From assembly GCA_015680685.1 (NCBI GenBank), contig MNCI01006170.1, positions 64,354 to 128,353 on the forward strand: a stretch of 64,000 nt of DNA. Reading direction: 5' to 3'. Of the stretch, positions 1 through 11,441 are shown in pieces (within the stretch, counting starts at the first letter, position 1; each line of letters begins with the position of its first letter). The stretch comes from Gnetum montanum (lineage: Eukaryota > Streptophyta > Gnetopsida > Gnetales > Gnetaceae). Both the position numbers and the translations under genes were made by a program. The notes beneath the pieces are model-generated. The model saw nothing but the letters and a program-made list of their open reading frames with translations. It was not told where the DNA came from and searched no databases.

Positions 1-430
1 GTAGACACACCAATCCTATGAGCACCATATTGGTCCAAACCATTCCATATCATGACGAACGCATCTAACTATGCTTTGGGAGTAGTACTCATGTAGATGG
101 ACAATAAGAGATGTCCATATTATATCCACTATGTAAGTCAAATCATTGTGGGAGCATAATTAAATTACACCACCACAAAGAAAGAATTAATTTCAGTGGT
201 TTATGCACTAGAAAATTTTAGACATTATGTTCTAGGTTACAAAATATTTATACATATGGACCATAGTGCAATTCGCTTCCTTATGAATAAGCTGACGGTG
301 AGCCCTCGTGTTATATGGTGGCTTGTGAACTTGTAGGAATTTTGTCTTACTATGATAGATTGAAAAGGGATTGAGAATGTGACTATTGACCATGTTTCTC
401 ACTTAAGATGGAATACAAAGAGGAGGAGAG
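1..430 (+). pseudogene. pol: RNase H domain of E1 pol (broken)
   Basis: In the source polyprotein this domain degrades the RNA strand of the RNA-DNA hybrid during reverse transcription. Readable blocks include FHIMTNASNYALGVVLM, the LNYTTTKKEL block and the ALENFRHYVLGYKIFIHMDH block, which are the usual landmarks of Ty3/gypsy RNase H. Stops interrupt it, for example TAG where CAG is expected after the VVLM block. It runs straight into the integrase zinc-finger region. E2 carries the homologous segment at about 25720-26155, visibly more diverged from E1 here than in the downstream integrase. The N-terminal edge is the window edge, not a biological boundary. Confidence 0.8.
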
Positions 431-1850
431 CCCACACTTTGATCAATTTCCAGATGAACTTCTCTTTACTGGAGCAATAAATGAACACATGCCTGAAAAG
501 GTAATATGGTATAATGGCATCCTCACATATCTTCTTACTTAAGAGATGTCATAAGACTTGGATTTTAAGAAAAAGAAAAAATTTCTTCTTTGGGTCAAAT
601 ACTTCATGGAAATTAATAGACATCTTTACAAGGTGTGTACCAATGGCCTGATCTGTTGGTGTGTCCCTGACGAAGATCAACTACATGTTCTCTAGGATGC
701 TCATGAAGGACCTTGTAGAGGCCACTATGCAGGGAGATGCATAGCCATAAAAATATTGATGGTAGGATACTATTGGCCCACAATCTTTAGGGATGTCCGC
801 TAGTTTGTCAAGTCTTGTGAACATTGTTAATGTGACAAGGGGATGACCACTTGTATGGAAGATCCTCAAGAGTGGATTCAACCACTAGAATCTTTCAACA
901 TATGGGACATTGATTTCATAGGTCCCATCACACCTATGTCTAATACGAAAGCATATATTATAGTAGTAGTTGACTATTATACAAAATGGGCTAAAGCAGC
1001 AACTATTATAGATTGCACATCATCCACGGTTGCTAGATTCATACAACAACATATTGTAAATAGGTTTGGGATGTTACATCCACTAATTTCTTATAATGGG
1101 ACTCATTTCACAGGTGCCAAATTTAGAAAATTAATGCAACACTTGGCGGTAGAACATAAACTAACAATACCTTACCATCCCCAAGCCAACAATCAAGCAA
1201 AGGTAGCCAACCAGGAGATTACAAAAATATTAATGTGAACCATTAGCAAATATAGAAAGGATTGGAGCACAAAACTTAACGATGCTCTCTAGGCTTACCA
1301 ATTAACTTAGAAACTTCCTATTGGATATTCTCCCTATGAGTTAGTGTACAAAAAACTTCCAATGCTCCCAATTCAATTTGAGCTCCGTACAGTCTCAACA
1401 GCCAATGAACTAAACCTTGACCTAAGTTTAGCACAAAAGGAGAGATTGATCAATTTGAACATGCTAGATGAAAATCACTTAGTAGACCTATCTTTGAATG
1501 AGGAGAACAAGCTATTTAACAAGCAATTCCATGACCTTATAATTTAAAAAGTAAGGTTTCAACTAGGAGATAAGGTCCTCTACTAGAATCTTACACATGT
1601 ACCTCAAAAGGAAAATTTTCAAACATTGTGGGAGGGACCTTATATAATTGATCAAATATTTTCCTCTCGGGCCATGATAATTTTCAAACTTGACAGCCCA
1701 AATAAAAAGTAGTTGGTCAATATCCAACAAATTAAACCTTTCCTAGAACCAAGATTGGCTAGTGTAAATACTACTGCATCTAATGAACACCCACATTCTA
1801 TCTTTCGGATCTCCTCCTTCCAACTCAGTCATGGAGGAGATGGCCATTTG
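431..1850 (+). pseudogene. pol: Integrase of E1 pol (broken; two catalytic positions altered)
   Basis: Integrase inserts the cDNA into the chromosome. An H2C2 zinc-finger block lies at about 640-840, with HEGPCRGHYAG followed by CEHC and one stop. The longest open core is 843-1238: it opens with WDIDFIGPI (first catalytic Asp at 912-914) and continues with VVVDYYTKWAKA. The second Asp is replaced by Tyr (ISYNGTHF, codon 1092-1094) and the catalytic Glu by Lys (QAKVAN, codon 1200-1202). A conserved post-core block, FELRTVSTANELNLDLSLAQ, follows at about 1377-1436. The C-terminal GPY-type domain, GPYIIDQ, is near 1640. At least five stops and a frameshift make it non-functional. Confidence 0.88.
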
Positions 1851-2480
1851 TGCTGACCATTACCATGGCCTCTTAGTTTTTCTACCCTTTTTGTTTTTCA
1901 CATTTTTAATTTTACAAATTTTTATTTTTAAATTTTTCTAATTTTATACCATTTTTAGTACATTTAAATTTTCTTGATTATTTTACACTTTCTTATATAT
2001 TTTACTTTATTTTTTTCTTGTGTTTCTTTTGATTAAGTGTGATATTTCTTGTTTTTGCTAATAAATTTTCTTTATTGGTATAAGACACAATGCTACTATT
2101 GTTGTTTACTAATGATGGTTTATGCTTAATGTGTGATTGTCGATGTCTAGTTTCAATTTTTGAATTATGATGTTTGATGACTTTGACATGGTTTATTTTT
2201 CATAGGACAAGTAGTGAGTCCATGTCATCCATCCATCCAAAGAACTCTATGGTTTTCCTTGTTTTGGAAATTTGAGATCCATTTTTCATGAAAGAAACTT
2301 TTAATCAATTAGTGACCTTGGTACTTCTATAATTTGGAAGGATCCAAAGGTTTGTAAAGGGTGTGACTTGAAGGGGACTCAATACTCTTTGTACGCTTCT
2401 TCTTGGTTGAGTGCTTGAGTGCTTTTCACAAACTTCTTACCATTCCATACCACTAATGATAGGAAGATAAATAATTTCAT

Positions 2481-2630
2481 TGCATGGCGTTGTTCCCATC
2501 ATTCAAAAAAATGATGGAAATTCAAAGTAGACCCCTTCAACATGAATAAGTCCTCGCATGGTGTGGTTCCCATCATTCAAAAATAAAAGAAATAAAAAAA
2601 ACAATGGGAATTCAAAGCACATCCCGTAGA
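2481..2630 (+). repeat. Tandem pair of A-loop hairpins in the E1 spacer
   Basis: There are two successive units of the form GGTGTG-G-TTCCCAT, an A-rich loop, then ATGGGAA-ttcaaag-CACACC. The right unit (about 2556-2630) is well preserved and the left one (2481-2536) is decayed. The arms pair with one asymmetric bulge. The same pair recurs at 27513-27653, and as minus-strand versions within E5. Confidence 0.65.
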
Positions 2631-2698
2631 CAAATAAAAGGGCTACAAGCACTAGTTATGGGACTCAAAAGACATACACCTATGCCTGAAGGTCTTTT

Positions 2699-2767
2699 CT
2701 AACTAAGGCCCTCTCTCTCTCACTTCCTACTTCTCTCTCCTTTCGTGGAATGGTGCTTGTCTTGTAG
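2699..2767 (+). promoter_or_regulatory. Possible 3' splice acceptor: CTAAC branch-like site plus pyrimidine tract
   Basis: CTAAC at 2699-2703 is followed by a CT-rich run (2708-2743) and CTTGTAG ending at 2767. E2 has the same arrangement at 27730-27783, ending TTTGTAG. A spliced subgenomic RNA for the 3' ORF is an inference from this pattern. Confidence 0.35.
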
Positions 2768-3101
2768 GGACACTCTTGTGTCTCAAGTGGGTGGATCAAT
2801 CATAAAGTGGCAATGCAAATTCATTGAAAGCAAATGGTTTTGGTCTGGACTAGGGATGAAACTTCTCAGGTTATTTTAACCATAATTCTACAAGGGACTT
2901 CTTATGACCTTAATTTAGAAATTCATTCAACCTTCTCTATCATCCATCCATGCTACCATAACTCACCTCACTATCAGGTTCTATGTTATGCCCTATGTAT
3001 TAGTCTAATGTATTGAGATTCTTGAGTGGATTTTTTTGGATTAGTCCTTAACTTGTCATGATCATTAAATAGACTATGGGATCCATAGGCTCCTTCGTTG
3101 A

Positions 3102-3158
3102 GGTTATGCAAGGGTAAAAAGGGCATGAGCCTAATATGGGGAAGACCCACTTGCATAG
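3102..3158 (+). repeat. Conserved TATGCAAG...CTTGCATA hairpin (E1 copy)
   Basis: Arms TATGCAAG and CTTGCATA flank a loop of about 35 bases that contains a ggggaagaccca block. Homologous hairpins occur at 10432, 28138, 37202, 43897 and, in the minus element, 55162. Confidence 0.65.
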
Positions 3159-3444
3159 ATTTTTTCTTGATTAGTTAAGGTCCCTTACTTTTGACATCAT
3201 TACAATCTTATATTTTGTATTTTCCATTGTGTAAATTACTTAGTACTCCTTAATCTTTCATTGCATTCATCTATTAAATCAATTTTTCTTCATTTTTCCA
3301 AATTTATGAACTTCAATGCCCTCTTATCATGATTTGATACTATTCTTGGTCTTCTAAGCTTTCATTTGATCCCAATTTCATTGAAATATTCCTTGTATTT
3401 TGAATGTTTGACCAAAGTTAACAAAAGTCAACAATGGACAACAA

Positions 3445-3540
3445 CTGCATTGTCGAGGCCTCATTGACGTAGCTAACCTTGTTGATGAGGCCTCGTCATT
3501 GAGGCCTTGTCAACACAATACAAAAATACTATATATACCA
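3445..3540 (+). promoter_or_regulatory. Internal U3-like promoter upstream of ORF3 (E1)
   Basis: Copies of the gaggcctcgt/ttgatgagg motif fill 3449-3513, and a TATA box (ctatatatacc) follows at 3529-3539. The same motif and a TATA box form the U3 of this element's own LTR (6961-7095). A leader of about 150 bases and a GTAAGA donor-like site (GT at 3686) lie downstream. That it is a promoter is inferred from composition and position. Confidence 0.5.
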
Positions 3541-3841
3541 TTAGACACTTTGGAAATTTTTATCATTTGCTCATAACACACAGGGAACTTTTGCAATTTT
3601 TCAAAGCCCAAAAACCTTCCAAAGTCCATAACTTCCAAACTGTTTATCCAAATCACTCCATTTTTTGATCCTGCACTTACTGAAGGTAAGATCATTATCA
3701 TAAATAATAATAATAATTAAGTTAATTAAATCAACCATAATCACAACTTAGCCAAGTGAAACTACCCTCAAGAGTTAAGGTATCCCAATTGTTTTAAGGT
3801 TACACAATGATTGCTAATCCATGGTTCTATTGTGATTACTA

Positions 3842-6690
3842 ATGGCACCCAAAAAAAAGTGCCTATAGGAAGAACAACGCTCACAACCATGGGAGAAACA
3901 ACCTAGAGCTATAAGGGGCTAGCAAGAACAAGGCCAAGAACAACAAGAGGTAACCCATGCAACGGGACCTCTAAGAGAAGGACCTAAAGTGGAATCTATT
4001 CAAAAAATTCTAGAAGAAGAAGTGCCTACTAAACAATCTCAATGAGGAGAAGCACCAGGACCTATGCCAAGGCTTGAGGTTGCTCTGACTCAAGCCTACT
4101 CAGACATCATAAAGTCCCAAGAGATTCAAAGATCAGTTCTTCAAGAGATAAACTTTGGGCCATTTTTGGAAAAAGCACCAGAGGATGTCAAAAAATAATT
4201 GCAAACCTCTCCCATATGGCCAATCACCACGACCAATGGTGAGTGGTACATGGGAGAGACCTATCTCTTCTAGAATAGATGAAGGCTAAGGTCCATTATA
4301 AAAATCAAGAATGTTCAAGTGTTCTACTCGGTGGAGGCCATTGCACAAGTAGTAGGGTTACCAGACATCAAAACACAGCTGGTGGAGATATCAACAAAAC
4401 GTAATCCTAAGGAAAAAAGGGAGTGGACCCAAAGATGTCATGGAGTGGACTGTATAGAGTATGGTGTGCTCACATCGGCAAAGTGAATTTATTTTAAGAT
4501 TGCAGCCTATCACCTCAATCCAATGGTGAGGCCAAGTAAGGTGACTACCTTCTTCACTCATGCATGCACTGCTCTAAGTGGAAAATTTCCTATTAACCTT
4601 CCATAGCTGATTTATTTGGAGATCAAGAAGCATTTCAAGGAGAACAAATGTGGAAGGAGGAACTTGCCCTTTCCATGCCTTATAAGAAACTTTTCAAGAT
4701 GGTAGGTATTGTTCACTATTTAAATAACACTCTTAGGCATACTCCCTTGGCCTTATGGCTAGAAATTATGAAGGACAAAACACTAACAACCATCCAAGAA
4801 GAGGAGTTTTTTCCACCATCACCCACTTAGGAGACAACACTTGAGGCATGCATAGTCCTTGAGCATCTATGAAAAATCTAAGAGTGGCTCTTGAGTGAAC
4901 AAGAGCAACATGTAGGAATGAGTGGGGGGATCCATTTGTGTATCGGTCAACAATCAGTCACCTTAATGAGGTGTTTCAAAGAATTAGTCAGATGGAGAGG
5001 GGTGGTTCCATTTTCTTTCCCTAAAGAATGTAGCTACCTTTGAGGTTGAATCCTAATGCTCAAGAGGTGACAGTGTCATTAGAAGCACATCATCTATTCC
5101 TAGAAATCTCTAGGAATGCCATCACTTTCTCGATGAGGTTGGAGAAAGGTGAAGAGGCAACTATCTCGATGATGCAACACTAAGGGTAGGAAACACTGGT
5201 AGAAGTGGTAGCTAACTATGTAGCTGAAGCACTAAATGCATTGGTAGCATCTGTACTAGATGTATCTGGACTCCAAGATGTGTAGATATCCATAGGCATA
5301 GTCAGTAGAAAATTGATTGTAGCCCAACATGAACAACTGTTGGAACGACTGGTAGGAACTAGGCAAAAAACTCTAGATATCTTTGATCTTCTAGAGAACA
5401 TCACTACAACCCAGTTGAAGTTGTTGAATGCAAGGGGAAAATGCATCATTTTGGAGGGGCAACTAGAAATAGCCCAAGAGCAAAATCAATGCTTGGCCAC
5501 AAAGGTTACTGAACTTCATGCCTGACTTACAGAAAAATAATCCTCAACCTGACAATGATAAGAGATGAAGCTATCAAACAACTTTAGGAATGATTTAAAA
5601 AGGCTGAGGAGGAAGTAGTGATTTCCATCTTCAAATAGTCCATGATAGAAGTTGAAATGCATTCAATTAAAAAGGAATTGAATTAGATGCACTAAGAAAA
5701 TGAAGCACCAACTACTCAAAATCATCACCTCTGAAATGTTGATGCTCAAAGAGATTAAATACAATAATTTATTCATCAATAGCAAGAGTATCTTGCCAGG
5801 GTCAACACTAAACTGAGAAAATTGACCATGGAGAATTGAAATCTATTAATGGAGGAGGTATGCACCTTGTAACAAAAGTCTGTCATCAAAATCACTACCT
5901 AAAAAAATGAAGCTCTTGATTTTGAGAGGATGAAAAATCACTACAGGGACCAAGTTGGCTTGCAAAAGGAAATTAATGAAAAATAAATCCAAATGTCAAA
6001 GGCTAAGGTAAATGAAGCCCTCCAACAACTCTATCAAGGAAAAGAAATGTGGTAGTCCATCCTTGATGGGATTGATGCCTATAACAAAGTGAAGATCTGC
6101 TTGAAGGATTTGTAGATCGAAGAGATAACAAAGTATGTGGAGTTGGCCAATATTTGTTACACAAACCTAACAATGCTAATAGCTAGACAACCACGGTCAA
6201 ATTTGGAGAACTGGCTAGCTCATATCTACTATACGAGGTTGAGTTCAAACACTAGAAGGACATCAAGAAAAAGCTTAAGACTACTAATGCTGAACTTGAA
6301 GTTCTCAAAGGGAAATTCATAGATCAATGATCCATCATCGATGACCTAGCCAAATGGATGAATAACTACCAGGAGCTAAAGAACATAGTGTGAGCATTTG
6401 ACACTGAACGCAAAAAGTTAGCTACCTAGTTTGTCAATGTCAAGGAGTTGTTTCTAATGATCCCGTGTCCTTGGGAGGTGCCCATTCCAACCCACATTGG
6501 GAAAGCTACATGGATAGTGCATGTTCCTAGGAGTAAGGAAGAGAAAATGAAAGCATTGCTAGATATTTTTTTCCTGCAATCTAAAGTTGTAGCAGTATCA
6601 AGACAACCACAGCCTCAACCATCGCTAGTGTGTGAAGCTGGAGAAGGTCCCTTAGAGCCTTAAGAACCACCATTGCCTAAGACCATTTGA
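3842..6690 (+). pseudogene. ORF3 of E1 (plant-transposon-domain plus coiled-coil protein; broken)
   Basis: This is the third reading frame, after pol. It starts at ATGGCACC, just after a splice-acceptor-like sequence. The first third holds a globular domain whose consensus I recognise from proteins annotated as 'putative plant transposon protein' (the Transposase_32-like family). Its landmarks are an IYFKIAAYHLNP block, a VTTFFTHACTALSGKFPINL block and an LPFPCLI block (about 4480-4690). The middle is heptad-rich coiled coil, for example 5313-5525 with ENITTTQLKLLNARGKCIIL. The C-terminus ends in a conserved box, IPCPWEVPIPTHI then SKEEKMKALLD (about 6460-6570). Many stops break it. Its function is unknown, and a virion, chaperone or regulatory role is conjecture. 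Confidence 0.7.
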
Positions 6691-6927
6691 TCTTCTCTAA
6701 CAAGCTTTACATCATTGAGAAACATGTTGTCCAATTTTTGATGATTTGTGTCATGGCGTTCAATTTTTTGTCTTGAACACCACCATTTTTGTAATGTGTT
6801 GATCCATACACTCAAGCACTCTATTTTTTGTCAAGTTAGTCAAGTTTGTTTTGTTGAAATAAAATTCAATCAATAATCCCATACCTTTCTAATTTTGTAA
6901 AAGAACTTAAGGATGAGTTTTCATTCA

Positions 6928-6939
6928 ATCGTGGGGGTA
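6928..6939 (+). other. Polypurine tract of E1
   Basis: The sequence cgtgggggta ends directly at the LTR start TGATGAG. This is the usual position for plus-strand priming, and the same GGGGGTA precedes the LTRs at 11442, 32124 and 47795 and, on the minus strand, the one ending at 52183. Confidence 0.75.
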
Positions 6940-7884
6940 TGATGAGTCATCATTGGTTGGCTACATTGATGAGGCCTCGTCGACACAATCGATCACATTG
7001 ATGAGGCCTCATTCACAAGGCCCCATCAATGCATTTCGACATGTGTCAACAATGCCCTCATTGATGCAGTGTCTATCCATCACTTATAAATATGCACCTA
7101 CCAACCGCATTTATGGGAAATCCAAATTTTAGTAGTAGTGAAGCTCTTGAATTTTTTCCATTTGAAAGTTAGAATTTTTTTCTTGAGTGCCCATAGTAGG
7201 AGTCATTGAGTGTATGAATCTTTATTCAAGCATTATTGTACCTAAGTACGATAGTGTGTGTGGTAATAAAGATGAGCTTTCTGATAAACCTTGCAGCACT
7301 TTGGAAAGATTAGCTCTTTTATTTATGCATTCAATATTTTTAATTAGTTGTTAATTATTCTTAATTATTTTGCAATTATTTTCCAACAATTGAGTTAATG
7401 AGATTATTAAGCTAAATATATTAAATACATAAGTACAACCACTTAGAGCATAACACACATTCACTTGGTAATCCCAACAACATTATTGCTTGGTATGCCT
7501 AGTAGCATAGTGTTTGGTCACCTAGCAGTGGATACGTGGGTTCAGGACACGTACGGAAAGTAGGAACGGATGCTTATGTTAGGATTAGTTAAATGATTAG
7601 TTAATTAGTCATTTAGATTAGTTAGTTAAACTTATTTTTATCTACATTTCAAGCACCCACAATATGAAATACAAAATGATACTAATCGGATGCCTCAGTT
7701 ACACTTAATCATACCAATGAACATCAGAAGTGTAATTGGGAGGACAATAATTAACTTTAAAGTTAGATTCACTTCCTAAAGGGCTAGTGCACTAGAAATG
7801 ATAACGTTCATAGAATTCAATTAGATTGTGTGTAAATGCTTGTGATTTGTATGGTTGGGTGTAGGGGTACCTTGTCACTCATCA
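6940..7884 (+). repeat. 3' LTR of E1 (family I)
   Basis: The 945-bp LTR begins TGATGAGT and ends ACTCATCA, which are 8-bp terminal inverted repeats within TG...CA ends. U3 carries gatgaggcctcgt-type repeats (6966-7070) and a TATA box at about 7084-7094. R/U5 contains AATAAAGATGAG at about 7266, a likely polyadenylation signal. It then holds the ACTTGGTAATCCCA-type block shared by most LTRs in the window. It is closest to the LTRs of E2. Confidence 0.85.
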
Positions 7885-7893
7885 TCGACAAAA

Positions 7894-9303
7894 AGGGAAA
7901 ATGGCTATAGAAGAAGAGGCTATAAATTCAACCATAGAAGATGATGATGGGTGTGACATCTGCCTACATGACCATCCAAAGGGTTATTACCCAATCATGT
8001 TACATCTACATGAGTGCTGTGTTTTTTCTTTGAATCCCAAGTTCATACAAAAGCAAATGCCTAGGAAATTACCTTGTTTATAAGGTAATTATAAACAGTC
8101 ATAAAACCAATCATACTATCCTAGTAGGACTTCTTATTAGCCAAAAACTACTATCAACTATAGTGGCAAACTCTAGAATTATGGGGAAGGTTATCATCAA
8201 ACCAGCACTATCCTTATTGCCAGCCAAACCTATACAGATATTATCTTCAATAGCCTATTTCCCTAGCTAGTTATACTTCCTCTACCTCAAATTACTACCA
8301 TCACTCTCCCGAATATCATCAACCCACAACATCTTCTATGGGATCACCACCTCACACCTCTCACCCTCCATCATATCCTTAATATTCTCATACTTTCCTC
8401 CACCATATGTCACCACCAACAACACAAGAAGGTTTAGCACCACAACATCAATGAAGAAATTTCACTTGTACTATGAACATACACAGAAATGATAATGCTA
8501 GTAGATCTCAACCACAACCTCAAAAATGTCCTTTCTTTAGAACAGTTCCCACATATGAGCACAAAACATGTAGACCTACTGGCACATCAAAACTAGCACA
8601 AGGCTAATCTGGTGCAACATCCTTCCTCTCCAAAATAATGTCTCATGATCATACACAAAAGCCAACAACCATCACCACTCCAACATAAGGCATAAAAGAT
8701 AAACCTATCACTGTGGAGAGACAAAAACCTCCAGGCATCACTACTAATAATCAAGGATGCAGTTTTGGGCTTAAAGTTAAAAATATCAACACAAGCCCTA
8801 TACCAATCCACAACAAAGTTAAGGAATACGTGTGTGAGCAAAAAAAATTCTACATAGTAGCCACTAAACTAGAAGACACTCAGTGGCTTGAAAATGAAAG
8901 TATAAAACTATTTTAAAAATGCATGGAACCCTCTAGTCCACTTATTAGTTCTATACTTAAGAAAGTGGACCAAACAAAGGACTTAGACACATATATATTA
9001 CACTTTTATTATACATCAAAAAAGGATATTAAACACAAAGACCTAGGAATAAAAACAAAAAATCAAAAAGAAGAAGTAAACACATCTAGACCCTCCAAAA
9101 TGGAAATACCTTTAAGTTCATATGAAGATACATCTCTGAATGATCAAAATGAGATTGTCACTAATGTTAGATGTGCTACCATGCAATTAATTAAATCAAT
9201 AATGGTGTTAAATAGGAAACTAGTGGTGTATAACCAAGGAATTGTATAGTCCATCTTCCAAATGTGCAGCCATAAGATTAGTCATGAGGTAGATGCTCCA
9301 TCC
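7894..9303 (+). pseudogene. gag: Gag fragment with a long C-terminal extension (broken)
   Basis: Gag forms the virus-like particle and binds element RNA. The zinc-knuckle-like CDICLHDHPKGYYP is at about 7953-7995; the equivalent block is CNICLYNHPKGQCP in E4. A Pro/Gln/Tyr-rich stretch then runs to about 8460, followed by a frame that is unusually open for this window. Its open stretches are 8713-8916 and 8923-9249, in the same phase with one stop between them. They are Lys-rich (IKTKNQKEEVNTSRP) with no domain I recognise. The capsid half upstream is missing and at least one frameshift separates the knuckle from the extension. Confidence 0.6.
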
Positions 9304-10960
9304 TAGTTTAAGAAATAATAAGTATTTTTCACATTTTTTTACAATTTTTTATCATTTTCCTATTTCTTTCCATATTTTCTAATTCTTAATATGTTTTACA
9401 TTTCATGTTATTTTTCTTTTTTTTATAATTTTCTTTTTTCTTGAGTCATTTCTTTATGCTGTATGAATGTCTTTCATGTTTTTGTTAATAATGTTACCAG
9501 TCATGATGCAGAAGTCAACGCTATGTGTTGGGTTTTTATGCTATGCTATCAAGATGATTGGATAAACAATTGTGTAAGGCAATGAGACCACCTCATCCAT
9601 CCCTCCAATTCTCTAAATAAAAAGGTCTTTTGTCATGAAAGCAATTTGGTTTTTCTTTTATGAAACTAAAATTAATTAATGATCATTTTACCTTGAAGAA
9701 AGAGGAAACAACCAAGTGGGAATGGCAAAGGATGTGACCTCAAGGGGAATTTTTGGATTCTCTTCTTGACTTCCTTCATGTGGTTTATGACTCCTCTAAG
9801 AATGTATCATCACTCCTCCATTGACCAATAAATAGGAAGATATGCCTTTGCATGGTGTGATTCCCATTTCAAAAAATATATAATTTAGAAAAAAAAAACT
9901 AAAATGAAAAAAATATACAAAAATAATAATAATGGAAATTCAAAGTACACCCATTAGACACAATACCGAGCTATAAGCACTAGTTATGGGGCTAGAAAGA
10001 CATGTTACCCATGCTAGAAGGCACCCCTCTAACTAAGGCCTTTTCTTTTTTCTTCTCTTTTCTTCTCTTTTGGAGTGATGATTGTTCTTTGTGGTGGTTG
10101 TGGACTCATGATGATCGACAAGAACAGACACATCAATGTGAGGTCACTATTACTAGTATGAACTTGGTTTGAAACTTGGATGGATAGGTATGCTCATAAG
10201 TTTAATCACGTTTGACACAAGAACCTATTGTAGACATGGTAAAGCACCTTGCATCCCAATCTTTGCAATTTCTTCTCATCCCATTATCCACCTTACTACT
10301 ACACGTAATTATGGGCCCAACGATTTTGTTTATTATAGTGAAAAATCCTAACCAAGGTAGTTTTATGTTGTTTGGAATAAAGGCATGGTCTACATTTAAC
10401 TTCTCAAGTGCCCACAGACATCTATAGAAGTGGTTATGCAAGGGAATTATGGCAGGAGCTTGCTTTGGGAAGGACCCACTTGCATAACTCTTGTTAATCA
10501 TGGCTTTAAACTAAACCTCACATCTTCCAAAACATCATTGAAAATTTCTCTAAATTTATGCATAATTTTGGGACTGCTTCTCATCCCTTTCAATTAAATT
10601 TTCCTACTTTTCTATCTTAATATCCTTCAAATTCAAAACTTTCTTGGCCATATTTTACATTAGATCTTTGATTTTCATTGTTCAAAAACTTGTGCACTTC
10701 TAGAGTTACACTTATTAGTCATGGGGTCTAGGGATGTTCACTTTGAAATTTTTCTAACATCCTATTTTTGAACATTGTGGTAACTAACAGTAATTTACCA
10801 AAATAAGATGAACAACTTGATATTTTAGTTATTTCATAGCCTTGAGCATAGGATGTTGTCATCACCTTGTGCTTAAACACAAACTAAGGGATCCAAAAAG
10901 GGTTAATTATTAAGGAAAATTTACCAAAACTAATGTTGATCCTTTGGTGACTGTAGGTGA
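9304..10960 (+). other. Spacer with the conserved non-coding blocks (relative of E1)
   Basis: There is no supported gene. It contains the GTGACCTCAAGGGG box (about 9733-9748), one A-loop hairpin with TTCCCAT...ATGGAAATTCAAAG arms (9843-9955) and a CTAAC plus CT-rich tract (about 10028-10072). The best-preserved TATGCAAG hairpin of the window is at 10432-10489. The gaggcctcgt or gatatcg promoter motifs seen before ORF3 in other copies are not evident here. Confidence 0.6.
10432..10489 (+). repeat. Conserved GTTATGCAAG...CTTGCATAAC hairpin
   Basis: Ten-base arms, GTTATGCAAG and CTTGCATAAC, pair perfectly around a loop of about 36 bases. The loop contains agcttgctttgggaaggaccc, similar to the loops at 28138 and 37202. 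This is the clearest of six copies. Confidence 0.75.
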
Positions 10961-11300
10961 TGCTAAAAGAGATTCCTCAGGAAGAAAGTCTTTTCCCAAG
11001 CATGGAAATAAAGCCAAAAGAGGGACAACAAAGGATATGCCCATGGACAAATAGTAGGACATATAGGATAATGGCTCAAACATCACATGTTTGCTAGATC
11101 CATGGGACGAGGAGAAGAAATTTCAGTCCATCCTTTAAGAAAGTCCTACATAAACAAAGAAGTATCAACATCACAATCAAGGTTGGGAATCTACCACCAC
11201 TAGTGATAATAAGAAGATTCATCTTCAATGGATTTTTGAAGATCTCTACAAATTTTTTAAACTTTAATGTTTGTCCAATCATTTGTAATACATCCACTCG
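10961..11300 (+). pseudogene. ORF3 stub (5' end only, rest deleted)
   Basis: The junction gtgactgtag|gtgatgctaaaag aligns with gtgattgcag|atgatccctaaac at the ORF3 start of E3. I therefore take this as the 5' end of ORF3. Only about 340 bases remain before a 3'-untranslated region (11290-11430). The plant-transposon domain and coiled coil seen in E1-E5 are absent. The stub has stops and no recognisable motif of its own. Confidence 0.4.
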
Positions 11301-11441
11301 AATAAAATTTTCTAATGTGCACTCAAAGTCAATTAGTAGTTAACGTTAGTCAATAATCCCATACTTTTTCAATTTTTATAAAGGAAAGCTCAGTCCTATC
11401 CTATTAACTCGATGATGAATTTTTACTTAGTCATGGGGGTA

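Larger units (their letters stand above)
1851..3444 (+). other. Non-coding spacer between pol and ORF3 of E1
   Basis: No long reading frame is supported here. After a T-rich stretch (1880-2060) come recognisable blocks that recur in E2, E3, E4, E5 and the 7885-12435 relative. They are a GTGTGAC-TTGAAGGGG box at about 2361-2377, two A-loop hairpins (2481-2630), CTAAC plus pyrimidines (2699-2767) and a TATGCAAG hairpin (3102-3158). Their order is the same in other families, which suggests RNA-level or regulatory function rather than random filler. That function is inferred. Confidence 0.7.
1..7884 (+). mobile_element. E1: 3' part of a decayed Ty3/gypsy (Athila-like) LTR retrotransposon
   Basis: This element enters from the left edge, so its 5' LTR, gag, protease and most of RT lie outside the window. 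The order seen is RNase H, integrase, non-coding spacer, TATA-containing segment, ORF3, polypurine tract and 3' LTR. The RNase H-before-integrase order is diagnostic of Ty3/gypsy. The Athila-like label rests on the extra ORF after pol and on tRNA-Asp-like primer sites in sister copies E2 and E3. All coding parts carry stops and frameshifts, so the copy is not functional. It shares LTR family I, with its gaggcctcgt-type U3 motif, with E2. Confidence 0.85.
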
